A stretch of DNA of 64,000 bases from assembly GCF_030252345.1 (NCBI RefSeq), contig NZ_CP126980.1, positions 767,501 through 831,500 on the forward strand, in the 5' to 3' direction. Under the pieces are notes generated by a model. That model was not told the DNA's origin. It did not search any database and saw nothing but the letters and a program-made list of their open reading frames with translations. Shown piece by piece: positions 8,738 through 16,991 of this stretch. Source of the DNA: Actinoplanes oblitus. GTDB taxonomy: Bacteria > Actinomycetota > Actinomycetes > Mycobacteriales > Micromonosporaceae. Both the position numbers and the translations under genes were made by a program. Position 1 is the stretch's first letter. The number at the start of each line of letters is the position of its first letter.

Positions 8738-9703
8738 GTGCCGAGTACCCCTTGGCGCCGGCGTCGATCGACGGATAGTCCTCGTCCCGCCGGACGCCGT
8801 TGGGCTGGCCGCTTGCGCCGCGGCGGGTCGCTCGCCCGGCAAGCCCTGTTGGTTCGGGTGGGTCGCCGCTCCGCCGAGACGAGCCGGGCCGCCACGGCGA
8901 CCCGCGCCGAGGTGTTGTACACCACGGTGGAGCCGGGGCTGAGCCGTAACATCGCCGCACCCGGAGTTCCGCTGAAGACCTCTACGACCATCGACGACGC
9001 GTCCGTCCCGGCGACCATCCCGCTACTCCCCGGCGAGCCCACGATGGCCCGCCGCGCGCGGTTCGCGCTGGTCAACGCGTGCACCCTGAGCAGCCTCGGG
9101 CTCGGCCTGCTGGCGATCTTCCTGGCCATGGACGGGCACGCCAAGATCGCGGCGGCCTGCCTGGTCGCCTGCGTGATCTTCGACGGCCTGGACGGCGCGC
9201 TGGCCCGCAAGCTCGGGGTCGCCAGCCCGTTCGGCGCGCAGATGGACTCGCTCGCCGACATGTGCTCGTTCGGCCTGGCCGCGCCGGTGGTGGTCTACGC
9301 CTCGCTGGTCGACAAGGCGCCGCAGTCGGCCGCCGCGCTGGCCTGTGCCCTGGTGGCCGGGTGTGCCGCGATCCGGCTGGCCCGCTTCAACGTCTCGCCG
9401 AAAGACGGCCGGTTCTTCTGCGGCGTGCCCACCACGATGGCCGCCGCGGTGCTCGCCCTGGCCGTGCTGATCGGCCTGCCGCTGCCCGGGCTGGCGGTGC
9501 TGGCCGGCGTCGCGCTGATCGCCTTCGCCATGGTGTCCAGCTTCCCGTACGCGAAGCTGGCCCGGATCGTGAAGCTGCCGCCGTGGCTCTGGCTGCTCCC
9601 GATCGTCGGCGCCCTGCTCCAGCCGAAGATGACGTTCGTCCTGGTCGTCGCGACGTACCTGGTCAGCGGCCCGGTGCTCTGGGTTCGCGCCAAGCGCGCC
9701 TGA
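8738..9703 (+). CDS. pssA: CDP-diacylglycerol-serine O-phosphatidyltransferase
   Basis: Makes phosphatidylserine from CDP-diacylglycerol and serine in the membrane, the substrate of the Psd encoded opposite. The CDP-alcohol phosphatidyltransferase signature is intact: DGLDGALAR (149-157), then GAQMDSLAD (166-174). Several hydrophobic helices follow, with the usual high-Ala/Leu composition. The start is uncertain. GTG 8738 has a good Shine-Dalgarno (ggagga, 8727-8732) but gives an Arg-rich, less biased 100-residue extension. Family similarity begins near residue 97, so GTG 8912, GTG 8927 or ATG 9044 are alternatives. It converges on psd across a repeat array and a strong hairpin. Confidence 0.88.
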   Translation: MPSTPWRRRRSTDSPRPAGRRWAGRLRRGGSLARQALLVRVGRRSAETSRAATATRAEVLYTTVEPGLSRNIAAPGVPLKTSTTIDDASVPATIPLLPGEPTMARRARFALVNACTLSSLGLGLLAIFLAMDGHAKIAAACLVACVIFDGLDGALARKLGVASPFGAQMDSLADMCSFGLAAPVVVYASLVDKAPQSAAALACALVAGCAAIRLARFNVSPKDGRFFCGVPTTMAAAVLALAVLIGLPLPGLAVLAGVALIAFAMVSSFPYAKLARIVKLPPWLWLLPIVGALLQPKMTFVLVVATYLVSGPVLWVRAKRA

Positions 9704-9704
9704 C

Positions 9705-9828
9705 GTCCGACAGCACTGAAGTCCGACAGCACTGAAGTCCGACAGCACTGAAGTCCGACAGCACTGAAGTCCCTCAGCACTGAAGTCCCTCAGCACTGAA
9801 GTCCCTCAGCACTGAAGTCCCTCAGCAA
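9705..9828. repeat. 16-bp tandem repeat array, two sequence blocks
   Basis: Seven full 16-bp units and one partial copy start right after the pssA stop. Four copies of gtccgacagcactgaa (9705-9768) are followed by three of gtccctcagcactgaa (9769-9816) and a partial copy that runs into the terminator. The block-wise change of two bases shows stepwise expansion from two parents. There are no spacers, so it is not CRISPR. Confidence 0.95.
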
Positions 9829-9868
9829 CGCGGAAGGCCGCCTCCCGACGGAGGCGGCCTTCCGCGTT
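9827..9868. terminator. Bidirectional terminator between pssA and psd
   Basis: A perfect 19-bp stem (9827-9845 with 9850-9868) and a 4-nt loop, cgac, between convergent genes. It begins aacgcgg and ends ccgcgtt, so both strands can form it. Confidence 0.85.
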
Positions 9869-9878
9869 GTCCGGGCGG

Positions 9879-11123
9879 TTACTTCCAGCGGGCGATCACC
9901 GTCGCGCCACCGACCACCCGCTCACCGACGCTGACCAGCGCCTCCGCCTTGTCAGCGGGCAGGTAGACGTCGGTGCGGGAACCGAAGCGGATCAGGCCGA
10001 AGCGCTCGCCCTTGGCGACCAGCGTGCCGACCGGCGCGCGCTGCACGATCCGGCGGGCGATCAGGCCGGTGCGCTGGGCCACCACTACCGTGCCGTGGTC
10101 GGTGTCCAGGACCGTGTACGCCGCGACGTTGTGCTCGGCGGCGGCGGTCGCCGCGTTCGCGTAGCCACCCTCCTCGACGAAGTAGTCGGCCACCCGGCCG
10201 GCCACCGGCGAGCGGTTGACGTGCACGTCGAAGACGGACAGGAAGACGGCGATCCGGAGGAACTCGCCCGGACCGAACCGGTCGTCGTGCAGCCGCTCGA
10301 CCGAGAGCACCTTGCCGTCGGCGGCGGAGATCACCGCGGACGCCTCGGTGGGCACGTCCCGCTCCGGGTCCCGGAAGAACGCCGCGACCGGGGCGGCGGC
10401 CAGCGCCGGGATCAGCCACAGCTTGGACTTCGGCCGGGCGCGGCGGGCCAGCGCGGCCAGGCCGAGCGCGATGCCGGCGGCGGCCACGCCGTTCGAGTCG
10501 ATGTGCATGCCACGGGTGACCGGCACGCTCGACGGCCGGTACGCCGGGGCCAGGCCGGCGGCGCTCGCCACGTCGGCCGGGGTGAAGCGCAGCTTGTGCA
10601 CGCGCAGCGGCGGCTGGTTGCGGACCACCAGGTCGGAGCCGACGCCGAAGAGCGAGCCCTGCCGGAACAGCTCGGCAGCGGCGCCGCCGGTGCGGCCCGG
10701 GCCGGCCGGGGTGGCGATGCTGAGCACGGCGCCGTCGTTGAGGTGTTTCGCCAGCTTGTCGATCAGGCCGCGGGTGTCCTCGGCGGTGCCGGTCTGCGGC
10801 TCGCCGACGATCACCACGTCGGCGGCCGGCGCCTCGTCCAGCGACTCGGCGATCCGCACCCGGTCGGCCACCCAGCTGCCCAAGCCGGTGATGTGGCCGC
10901 GGAGCAGGTCGGCGCTGCTGTGCTCGCCGGCCACCAGGACCAGCGTGTCACCGGGAAGCAGCGCCTCGACGGCGGCGGCCACCACGGCGGAGGCGTGGTC
11001 GGCGCCGATCAGCAGGGCGGTGGTGGCCGCGTTCTGCCTGGCGAACTCGGCGGTGAGGGCACGAGCGGCCCGGGCTCCCACGGCCGGAACGGGCGTGGCG
11101 GACACGGCGGGAAACTGGGTCAT
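9879..11123 (-). CDS. psd: Phosphatidylserine decarboxylase with N-terminal methyltransferase-like domain
   Basis: The C-terminal half (about 205-414) is a phosphatidylserine decarboxylase proenzyme, making phosphatidylethanolamine from the PssA product. It has AAFFRDPER (247-255), VFDVHVNRSPVAG (297-309) and the self-cleavage motif FGSRTDVYLP, where Ser382 would become the pyruvoyl group. The first ~190 residues are extra compared with the usual ~210-residue short Psd. They read as a Rossmann-like, SAM-methyltransferase-like fold (TTALLIGADHAS, 34-45; ADVVIVGEPQ, 101-110; GAVLSIATPA, 131-140) but lack a clean glycine-rich SAM motif. A hydrophobic stretch (about 232-248) separates the halves. 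Leaderless start: TATGCT six nt before ATG 11123. Confidence 0.9.
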   Translation of the reverse strand: MTQFPAVSATPVPAVGARAARALTAEFARQNAATTALLIGADHASAVVAAAVEALLPGDTLVLVAGEHSSADLLRGHITGLGSWVADRVRIAESLDEAPAADVVIVGEPQTGTAEDTRGLIDKLAKHLNDGAVLSIATPAGPGRTGGAAAELFRQGSLFGVGSDLVVRNQPPLRVHKLRFTPADVASAAGLAPAYRPSSVPVTRGMHIDSNGVAAAGIALGLAALARRARPKSKLWLIPALAAAPVAAFFRDPERDVPTEASAVISAADGKVLSVERLHDDRFGPGEFLRIAVFLSVFDVHVNRSPVAGRVADYFVEEGGYANAATAAAEHNVAAYTVLDTDHGTVVVAQRTGLIARRIVQRAPVGTLVAKGERFGLIRFGSRTDVYLPADKAEALVSVGERVVGGATVIARWK

Positions 11124-11129
11124 TCAGCG

Positions 11130-11135
11130 AGCATA
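11130..11135 (-). promoter_or_regulatory. Putative -10 of leaderless psd
   Basis: TATGCT on the minus strand, six nt before the psd ATG and immediately after the hairpin that ends the upstream operon. Confidence 0.5.
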
Positions 11136-11137
11136 TT

Positions 11138-11171
11138 GCCCCGCCCCCGGGCGGTGGCCCGTGGGCGGGGC
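11138..11171 (-). terminator. Hairpin between the PspC operon and psd
   Basis: A 9-bp stem, gccccgccc (11138-11146) with gggcggggc (11163-11171), and a 16-nt loop, just after the stop of the small membrane protein. It would separate that operon from the psd promoter. Confidence 0.6.
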
Positions 11172-11176
11172 TTCGG

Positions 11177-11524
11177 TCATTTCTCCGGCTGCCGTTCGGT
11201 GCCCGGGTGCTCCTTCTGGAAGCGTGCTCCCGGGTCCTCCAGGAGCTCCTGGACGATCGAGGCGTGCACCTCGGGAGGCAGGTCGCCGGGCGTGGCGGGC
11301 ACCCGGACCGGCTCCGCGACAGGGGCCACTGACTGGTCCCGGCGTCCGGAACTGATCGCCCCGAGCAGGCCCACCACCCCGAACAGGATCAGGCCGCCGG
11401 CCACCGTCCAGCCCAGCGCGGGCAGGTGCAGGGTGACCACCTGGGAGACCGCCCACCAGATCGCGATCAGGAGGAAGAACAGGCCGAAGGTCAGCGAGAC
11501 GCCGTCCAGGCGATGCGGTTTCAT
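11177..11524 (-). CDS. Small two-helix membrane protein
   Basis: A 115-residue protein with two transmembrane helices (about 9-32 and 36-57) and a charged, Pro/Glu-rich cytoplasmic-type tail. No catalytic motif is visible. Its ATG overlaps the stop of the PspC protein by 4 bp (ATGA), so the two are translationally coupled and probably act in the same envelope-stress module. Function not recognised. Confidence 0.75.
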   Translation of the reverse strand: MKPHRLDGVSLTFGLFFLLIAIWWAVSQVVTLHLPALGWTVAGGLILFGVVGLLGAISSGRRDQSVAPVAEPVRVPATPGDLPPEVHASIVQELLEDPGARFQKEHPGTERQPEK

Positions 11525-12915
11525 CGGAGGACCTCCAGGTTCCCGGTGTCGAGGCGCAGGTCGAGGTGGAGCTGGCCGCCGCCGGCGCCGTCCCGGCCGA
11601 GGTCGGTGATCGACTTCGACTGTGCCTCGGTGCCGCTGTACTCCTGGCCGAAGACCTCGGCGCGGCCGCCGACCTGGACCTGGGTGGTGGTGTCCACCTG
11701 GTCCGGCAGCAGCACGCGCAGCTGGCCGACCTTCATGGTGACGGTGGTGGTCTGCTCGGCACCGGTGAAGTTCACCCCGCGCAGGTCGAGGGTGACGTTG
11801 CCGAGGGTGAACTCGTAGGAGTCGGCGACCTCGGCGAGGCTGGCCGGACGGTAGACGCTGTCCCGGAACTCACTGCCCCAGCGCTCGGTGCCCGTGGAGA
11901 TCACCAGACCGATAGTGGTCAGGAAGGCTAGGAAGATCAACCCGCGGGCCCGGCCGAACCAGGCACCGACCAGCAGGCCGAGCGCGATGGTGACCAGGGC
12001 GGCCGCGAAGTACGCCGAGACCGCCACGCTCACGCCGGCCATGTCCAGCGCGACCAGCAGGCCCATCACCACGATCAGGGCGGAGAAGGTGAGCCGGCCG
12101 AGGATCGAGCGCTCCTTCGGCGGCTTCGGCGGTTTCGGCGGCTTGGGCGGGACCGACGGGTACGGCGGGTGCGCCCCGCCACCGGCGAACGGGCCGTGCG
12201 GCGCGAACGGCGGCCGGTACCCCGACTCGGTCGGCGGGGTCCAGCGCGGCGGTTCGTACGGCGGCGGCACCGGGGTCACCGGTTGGCCGGCCGGTGCGGC
12301 CGGGGCCGGCGGCGTGAACGCCATCGTGGGCTCGTCGGACGCCGGAGCCGGCGGCGGACCGGCAGGTGGCGCGGCCGGCGGGGGCGGTGGAAAGGCGCCG
12401 GCCGGCGCCCCCCTTTTGATCAGTAGGAACGCGCCGACCAGGACGGCGGCCGCGAGCATGCTGGCCCGGGCGCCGTCGCTGACGACGAACGAGAAGGTGA
12501 GCAGCGCGGCACTGCCGAGCAGCACCACGGAGAGCGGCGACATGCCGGAGTGGCCCTTGCCGAGCAGCGACTCGACAGGCGAGGCGGAGTCGCCCTCGGA
12601 CGGGATGATCAGCCAGCCGATCAGGTAGAACAGCACCCCGGCGCCGCCCAGCACGCCGAGCACGGCGAGCAGCACCCGCCAGAGCACCGGGTCGGTGTTG
12701 GTGCGCCGGGCCAGCGCGCCGCAGACGCCGGCGATGTACCGGCCCTCCCGCGGGCGGATCAACTGCTGCCTGGCGAACGCCGCGCCGGCCGCGGAGAGCC
12801 ACGGCGGCACGTTCGCCCCGGGCGGCGGCGGGGGCGGTGCGGTGGAGGCGGAAGGTGCCGGCCCGCCCTCGGGGCCGGTACCCGGGGTACGGGGTTCGGC
12901 AGCTTCGTCGGTCAT
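11521..12915 (-). CDS. PspC domain membrane protein with LiaF-like C-terminus
   Basis: A 464-residue membrane protein. The N-terminus (1-45) is Pro/Gly-rich. Residues about 50-110 form a PspC domain (RPREGRYIAGVCGALARR, then DPVLWRVLLAVLG and YLIGWLIIPSE), the phage-shock membrane-stress module. More helices (about 120-170) and a long Pro-rich linker (about 170-270) precede four further helices and a C-terminal beta-rich region (about 370-464: GNVTLDLRGVNF, VGQLRVLLPD) like the LiaF/DUF2154 domain that restrains a sensor kinase. It is divergent from a kinase that itself carries a PspC domain, which supports a LiaFSR-like role. Exact partner contacts are inference. Confidence 0.85.
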   Translation of the reverse strand: MTDEAAEPRTPGTGPEGGPAPSASTAPPPPPPGANVPPWLSAAGAAFARQQLIRPREGRYIAGVCGALARRTNTDPVLWRVLLAVLGVLGGAGVLFYLIGWLIIPSEGDSASPVESLLGKGHSGMSPLSVVLLGSAALLTFSFVVSDGARASMLAAAVLVGAFLLIKRGAPAGAFPPPPPAAPPAGPPPAPASDEPTMAFTPPAPAAPAGQPVTPVPPPYEPPRWTPPTESGYRPPFAPHGPFAGGGAHPPYPSVPPKPPKPPKPPKERSILGRLTFSALIVVMGLLVALDMAGVSVAVSAYFAAALVTIALGLLVGAWFGRARGLIFLAFLTTIGLVISTGTERWGSEFRDSVYRPASLAEVADSYEFTLGNVTLDLRGVNFTGAEQTTTVTMKVGQLRVLLPDQVDTTTQVQVGGRAEVFGQEYSGTEAQSKSITDLGRDGAGGGQLHLDLRLDTGNLEVLR

Positions 12916-12948
12916 GCCTTCGATCCTGCGTCCCGGGCGGCCCGAGGC

Positions 12949-13004
12949 GCCTCAGGACCCGACCCTGAGGCCACCCTGAGATCCCGGTCCCCGGTTACCG
13001 GGGA
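12949..13004. promoter_or_regulatory. Two inverted repeats in the divergent PspC/kinase promoter region
   Basis: gcctcagg (12949-12956) pairs with cctgaggc (12964-12971) across 7 nt. tccccgg (12988-12994) pairs with ccgggga (12998-13004) across 3 nt. They lie between two genes of one stress pathway and are candidate operators for the neighbouring LuxR regulator. Hairpin function is an alternative. Confidence 0.4.
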
Positions 13005-13048
13005 AGTTCCCCGTGGCCGGGGCTTGCCGTACGTGTGACGATTCGAGG

Positions 13049-14311
13049 GTGACTACCGCCACCGCTCCGCCGCCACCGCGCCGGTTGTATCGCCCCCGCG
13101 AGCACCGGATCGTGGCCGGTGTCGCCGCGGGCCTGGCCCGCCACCTGGGCGTGCCGGTGCTCGCGGTGCGCATCAGCCTGGTGGTGCTGCTCGGCTTCAA
13201 CGCGCTCGGCCTGCTGCTCTACGCCGCCTACTGGGCGGTCCTCCCGCAGGAGGCGCGCAACGACGAGCGGCCGGCCCGCCGCGACTTCGCCGCGCTGGTC
13301 CCGTTCGCGGCGATCGGGCTGGGCGTGGTGCTGCTGCAGGCGCTGGTCTTCGGTGACCAGGTGGCCACCACGGTGGGCTGGATGATCGCGGTGGTCGCGG
13401 TCGGCGCCGGGGTGATCTGGCACCAGTCCGACCCGAGCCGCCGCGAGCAGTGGACCGACGCGAACGGCAAGTCCGGCTGGATGGCCGCGATCGTCGGCGA
13501 GACCGACCGGCGCTCGTTCATGCTCCGCTTCGTCGGCGGCGGCGTGCTGGTCGCGATCGGCGTGATCGGCGTCGTCGCGATCTATTCGCCGGCCGGCTCG
13601 CTCTCCTCGGTGCTGAACGGGATGATCTTCGCGCTGGTCGGCCTGCTCGGCGTCGGCGTGGTGGTGGCGCCGCTGGTCTGGCGCACCTTCGGCCAGCTGC
13701 GCGCCGAGCGCGAGGGCCGGATCCGGGAGCAGGAGCGGGCCGAGGTGGCCGCGATGATCCACGACCAGGTGCTGCACACGCTGGCCCTGATCCAGCGCAA
13801 CTCCGCGGACATCAAGGAGGTGCAGCGGCTGGCCCGGGGCCAGGAGCGCAGCCTGCGCAACTGGCTCTACAAGCCGACCGCGTCGCCCACCGAGCGGTTC
13901 TCCGCCGCACTCGAGCAGGCCGCCGCCGAGGTCGAGGACACCTACGCGATCAGCGTGGAGACGGTGGTGGTCGGCGACACCCAGTGCGACGAGCGGGTGG
14001 CCGCGCTGGTCGCCGCGGCGCGCGAGGCGCTGGTCAACGCGGCCCGGCACGCCGGGGTGCAGACCGTGTCGCTCTACGCCGAGGTGGAGCCGGACGAGCT
14101 GAGCGTCTTCGTCCGGGACCGGGGCACCGGCTTCGACCTGAGCGGCGTGGCCGAGACGCGGCACGGGGTTCGTGGTTCGATCATCGGGCGCATGCAGCGC
14201 CACGGCGGGCGCGCGGAGATCCGCAGCGCCGCCGGCAACGGAACGGAAGTGCGTCTCACGCTCCCGGTCTCCCGGGAGAGCGTGACCGCCGGTAAGGAGT
14301 CAGCACGATGA
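13049..14311 (+). CDS. PspC-domain sensor histidine kinase
   Basis: A 420-residue sensor kinase. A PspC domain (about 14-70: YRPREHRIVAGVAAGLARH, then LLYAAYWAVLP) is followed by membrane helices (about 82-125 and 160-215) and a short coiled region. The dimerisation helix has His238 in AAMIHDQVLHTL, as in NarL-type (HisKA_3-like) kinases. The ATPase domain shows the N box EALVNAARH (Asn330), G1 DRGTGFD (Asp357) and a G2-like GSIIGRMQRHGG. I chose GTG 13049 (protein starts MTTATAPPPP), not the in-frame GTG at 13013, because the PspC domain follows at once. Its stop overlaps the regulator ATG by 4 bp. Confidence 0.88.
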   Translation: MTTATAPPPPRRLYRPREHRIVAGVAAGLARHLGVPVLAVRISLVVLLGFNALGLLLYAAYWAVLPQEARNDERPARRDFAALVPFAAIGLGVVLLQALVFGDQVATTVGWMIAVVAVGAGVIWHQSDPSRREQWTDANGKSGWMAAIVGETDRRSFMLRFVGGGVLVAIGVIGVVAIYSPAGSLSSVLNGMIFALVGLLGVGVVVAPLVWRTFGQLRAEREGRIREQERAEVAAMIHDQVLHTLALIQRNSADIKEVQRLARGQERSLRNWLYKPTASPTERFSAALEQAAAEVEDTYAISVETVVVGDTQCDERVAALVAAAREALVNAARHAGVQTVSLYAEVEPDELSVFVRDRGTGFDLSGVAETRHGVRGSIIGRMQRHGGRAEIRSAAGNGTEVRLTLPVSRESVTAGKESAR

Positions 14312-14973
14312 CCGAGCCCGTGACCCAGTCGGCCGGCCGGCTGACCGTCTTCCTGGTCGACGACCACGCGATGTTCCGCGCCGGGGTGCGCGCCGAGCTC
14401 GGCCAGCACGTCGAGGTGGTGGGCGAGGCCAGCACGGTGGCCGAGGCGATCAGCCGGATCGGCGCCATCGGGCCGGACGTCGTGCTGCTCGACGTGCACA
14501 TGCCGGACGGCGGCGGCCGCGCGGTGCTGGAGAGCATCCGGCGCAGCCACCCGCAGGTCAAGTTCCTGGCGCTCTCCGTCTCGGACGCGGCCGAGGACGT
14601 GATCGGCCTGATCCGGGCCGGCGCCCGGGGTTACGTCACCAAGACCATCTCGCCGGACGAGCTGGCCGCCGCGGTGCGCCGGGTGGCCGACGGGGACGCG
14701 GTGTTCAGCCCGCGGCTGGCCGGGTTCGTGCTCGACGCGTTCGCCTCCCGGCCGGACGTGCCGGTCGCCGACCCGGAGCTGGACCAGCTGACCAACCGGG
14801 AGCGGGAGGTGCTGCGGCTGCTCGCGCGGGGGTACGCGTACAAGGAGATCGCCAAGGAGCTGTACATCTCGATCAAGACGGTCGAGACGCATGTCTCCAA
14901 CGTGCTGCGCAAACTGCAGATGAGCAACCGCTACGAGTTGTCACGCTGGGCCGCCGACCGCCGGCTTGTCTAA
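14308..14973 (+). CDS. LuxR/NarL-family response regulator
   Basis: A 221-residue response regulator, partner of the upstream kinase. The receiver domain (about 12-130) has acidic Asp18/Asp19, phosphoacceptor Asp62 in VVLLDVHMP and Lys112 in YVTKTIS. The C-terminal LuxR-type HTH (about 155-215) carries LTNREREVLRLLARG and the recognition helix segment ISIKTVETHVSNVLRKL. Coupled to the kinase by an ATGA overlap. Likely targets are the divergent PspC operon and envelope-stress genes (inference). Confidence 0.93.
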   Translation: MTEPVTQSAGRLTVFLVDDHAMFRAGVRAELGQHVEVVGEASTVAEAISRIGAIGPDVVLLDVHMPDGGGRAVLESIRRSHPQVKFLALSVSDAAEDVIGLIRAGARGYVTKTISPDELAAAVRRVADGDAVFSPRLAGFVLDAFASRPDVPVADPELDQLTNREREVLRLLARGYAYKEIAKELYISIKTVETHVSNVLRKLQMSNRYELSRWAADRRLV

Positions 14974-15220
14974 GCCCGCATCAACCGAGTGTCACCGAAG
15001 TTCCCACGTTCGGCCGCGTTCGGTGTACGTTCGGCCACTGCGAGGAGTACATGCAGGTCAGACCCGTCGAATCAGCCGAAAGAACGATCTTTGAGCCTGC
15101 GTACGGACGTAAACGGCTAATATCGGCTTGATAACGGCGCTCTTTGGTTTCAGTGCCCCTGTGTCACAGTGGCAGCTACTCACACAACCCCTCGTGAGCG
15201 CCCCTGAAGGAGGCACTCCC
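14974..15220 (+). promoter_or_regulatory. Leader and promoter region of the oligopeptide transporter
   Basis: 247 bp without a gene. Copies of acgttcgg-like sequence occur at 15007-15035. The region 15085-15150 is unusually AT-rich; TAATAT (15118-15123) is the best -10-like hexamer. No -35 at proper spacing is clear. The strong Shine-Dalgarno gaaggagg lies at 15206-15213. No riboswitch recognised. Confidence 0.35.
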
Positions 15221-16858
15221 ATGTTTGGGAAAAGCCCATGGAAGATGGCGGTCGGTGCGACCGCCATCGCCTTGTTGGCCGCCGGTTGCGGTGGTGGCGG
15301 GTCGGAGGACTCGGACGCCGCTTCGAACACGGTAGTTATCGGTATCGGTGAGCCGCAGCACCTGATTCCGAGCAACACCACCGAGACCGAAGGCGCCGCG
15401 GTGCTCGCCGCGCTGTTCTACCCGCTGGTCGACTTCGACGCGCAGAACAACGCCGTCCCGGTCGCCGCGGAGTCGATCACCCCTGATGCCAAGAACACCG
15501 TCTGGACGATCAAGCTGAAGCCGGGCTTCACGTTCAGTAACGGCGAGCCGGTTACGTCGGACAACTACATCAACGCTTGGAACTACGGCGCCTACGGCCC
15601 GAACGGCCAGGGTGGCTCGTACTTCTTCGAGCGCATCAAGGGCTTCGCGGACATGCAGTCCAAGGACCCGGACGGCGAGGAGGGCCCGCAGAAGGCCCCC
15701 GAGCCGAAGGCGAAGAAGCTGACCGGGCTGGAGAAGGTGGACGACACCACCTTCAAGGTGACCCTCTCGGCGCCGTTCGCCGGCTGGGCGTCCGTCATGG
15801 GCTACACCTCCTTCTACCCGCTGCCGAAGGCCGCCTTCTCGTCGGACGGCGTCATCGCCGACGGCTTCGAGGACGCCATCATCGGCAACGGCCCCTTCAA
15901 GATGAAGGGCAAGTGGGAGCACGACTCGCAGATCGTCGTGGAGAAGGTCGCCGACTTCAAGGGCACCGTTCCCAAGATCGATGGCATCACCTGGAAGATC
16001 TACCAGGACCAGCAGGCGGAGTACGCCGACCTGGTCGCCGGCAACGTCGACGTCCAGACCGTGATCCCGACCGAGGCGCTGGCCAAGGCCTCCGCCGACC
16101 TGGGTGACCGGTTCAAGAAGAGCCCGAACTCCGGTTTCGGCTTCGTCGGCTTCCCCACCTTCCAGAAGGAGTTCTCGGACGTCCGCGTCCGCAAGGCGAT
16201 CTCGATGGCGATCAACCGCGAGGAGATCAGCAGCCAGATCTTCCTGGGCTCGCGTTCGCCGGCGACCTCCTTCGTCTCCCCGGTCGTCGCGGGCTACCGC
16301 GCCAACTCGTGTGGCGACAACTGCGTGTACAACCCGACCGAGGCCAAGAAGCTGTACACCGAGGCCAACGGTCCGAAGGAAATCAAGATCACGTACAACG
16401 TCGACGGCGGCCACAAGGCGTGGATCGACGCGACCTGTAACCAGATCAAGGCTTCCCTGGGTGTCAACTGCGTCGGTGGCGAGGAGCCCAAGTTCGCCGA
16501 CCTGCTGACCAAGGTCGAGAAGAAGCAGCCGGTCGGCCTGATCCGCCTCGGCTGGGTCATGGACTACCCGCTGATGGAGAACTACCTCGGCCCGCTGTAC
16601 AGCACCGACGGTTCCTCCAACTACTACGGCTACTCCAACACGACCTTCGACAACCTGGTCAAGGCCGGTTCCGAGGCCGCGACGCCGCAGGACGCCATCA
16701 AGAAGTGGCAGCAGGCCGAGGACATCCTGGCCAAGGACATGCCGGTCGTCCCGATCTACACGCAGCAGAACGTGTACGGCTACTCGGAGAAGGTCACGAA
16801 CGTGAACATGGACCTGTTCCGCAAGGTGGACCTGTACAAGATCGAAGTTGTCGGCTGA
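15221..16858 (+). CDS. Oligopeptide ABC transporter substrate-binding lipoprotein
   Basis: A 545-residue extracytoplasmic solute-binding protein (family 5, OppA/DppA-like) that captures peptides for the permease encoded next. The lipoprotein signal ends LLAAGC (Cys near 22), followed by a flexible Gly/Ser linker. The body has the family pattern, with GEPQHLIPSNTTETEG near the start and the central SMAINREEI segment. The ATG at 15221 has a strong Shine-Dalgarno and places the lipobox correctly; the longer in-frame opening from 15128 is ignored. A 133-bp gap with a strong hairpin separates it from the permease genes, consistent with excess binding protein. Confidence 0.93.
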   Translation: MFGKSPWKMAVGATAIALLAAGCGGGGSEDSDAASNTVVIGIGEPQHLIPSNTTETEGAAVLAALFYPLVDFDAQNNAVPVAAESITPDAKNTVWTIKLKPGFTFSNGEPVTSDNYINAWNYGAYGPNGQGGSYFFERIKGFADMQSKDPDGEEGPQKAPEPKAKKLTGLEKVDDTTFKVTLSAPFAGWASVMGYTSFYPLPKAAFSSDGVIADGFEDAIIGNGPFKMKGKWEHDSQIVVEKVADFKGTVPKIDGITWKIYQDQQAEYADLVAGNVDVQTVIPTEALAKASADLGDRFKKSPNSGFGFVGFPTFQKEFSDVRVRKAISMAINREEISSQIFLGSRSPATSFVSPVVAGYRANSCGDNCVYNPTEAKKLYTEANGPKEIKITYNVDGGHKAWIDATCNQIKASLGVNCVGGEEPKFADLLTKVEKKQPVGLIRLGWVMDYPLMENYLGPLYSTDGSSNYYGYSNTTFDNLVKAGSEAATPQDAIKKWQQAEDILAKDMPVVPIYTQQNVYGYSEKVTNVNMDLFRKVDLYKIEVVG

Positions 16859-16879
16859 TCTAGCCTGACCGCTCGACCG

Positions 16880-16920
16880 GTGGTGGCGTCACGGAGAATG
16901 TGAAACCGTGGCGCCACCAC
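16880..16920 (+). terminator. Strong intercistronic hairpin after the binding-protein gene
   Basis: A 15-bp stem (gtggtggcg, a T-G wobble, then cacgg, paired with ccgtg...cgccaccac) and an 11-nt loop. No T-run follows and the permease genes continue on the same strand. It probably protects the binding-protein mRNA 3' end or terminates partially. Confidence 0.65.
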
Positions 16921-16991
16921 TGTGTTACCCCAACCTCATCGTCGCCGTGCTCACGAGGCCGGCGCTCTTCCGCGGAAGAGGCTAAACCCAC

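Noticed and set aside
9705..9828. CRISPR-like repeat array
   Set aside because: Units are directly abutting with no spacers, and no cas genes are nearby.
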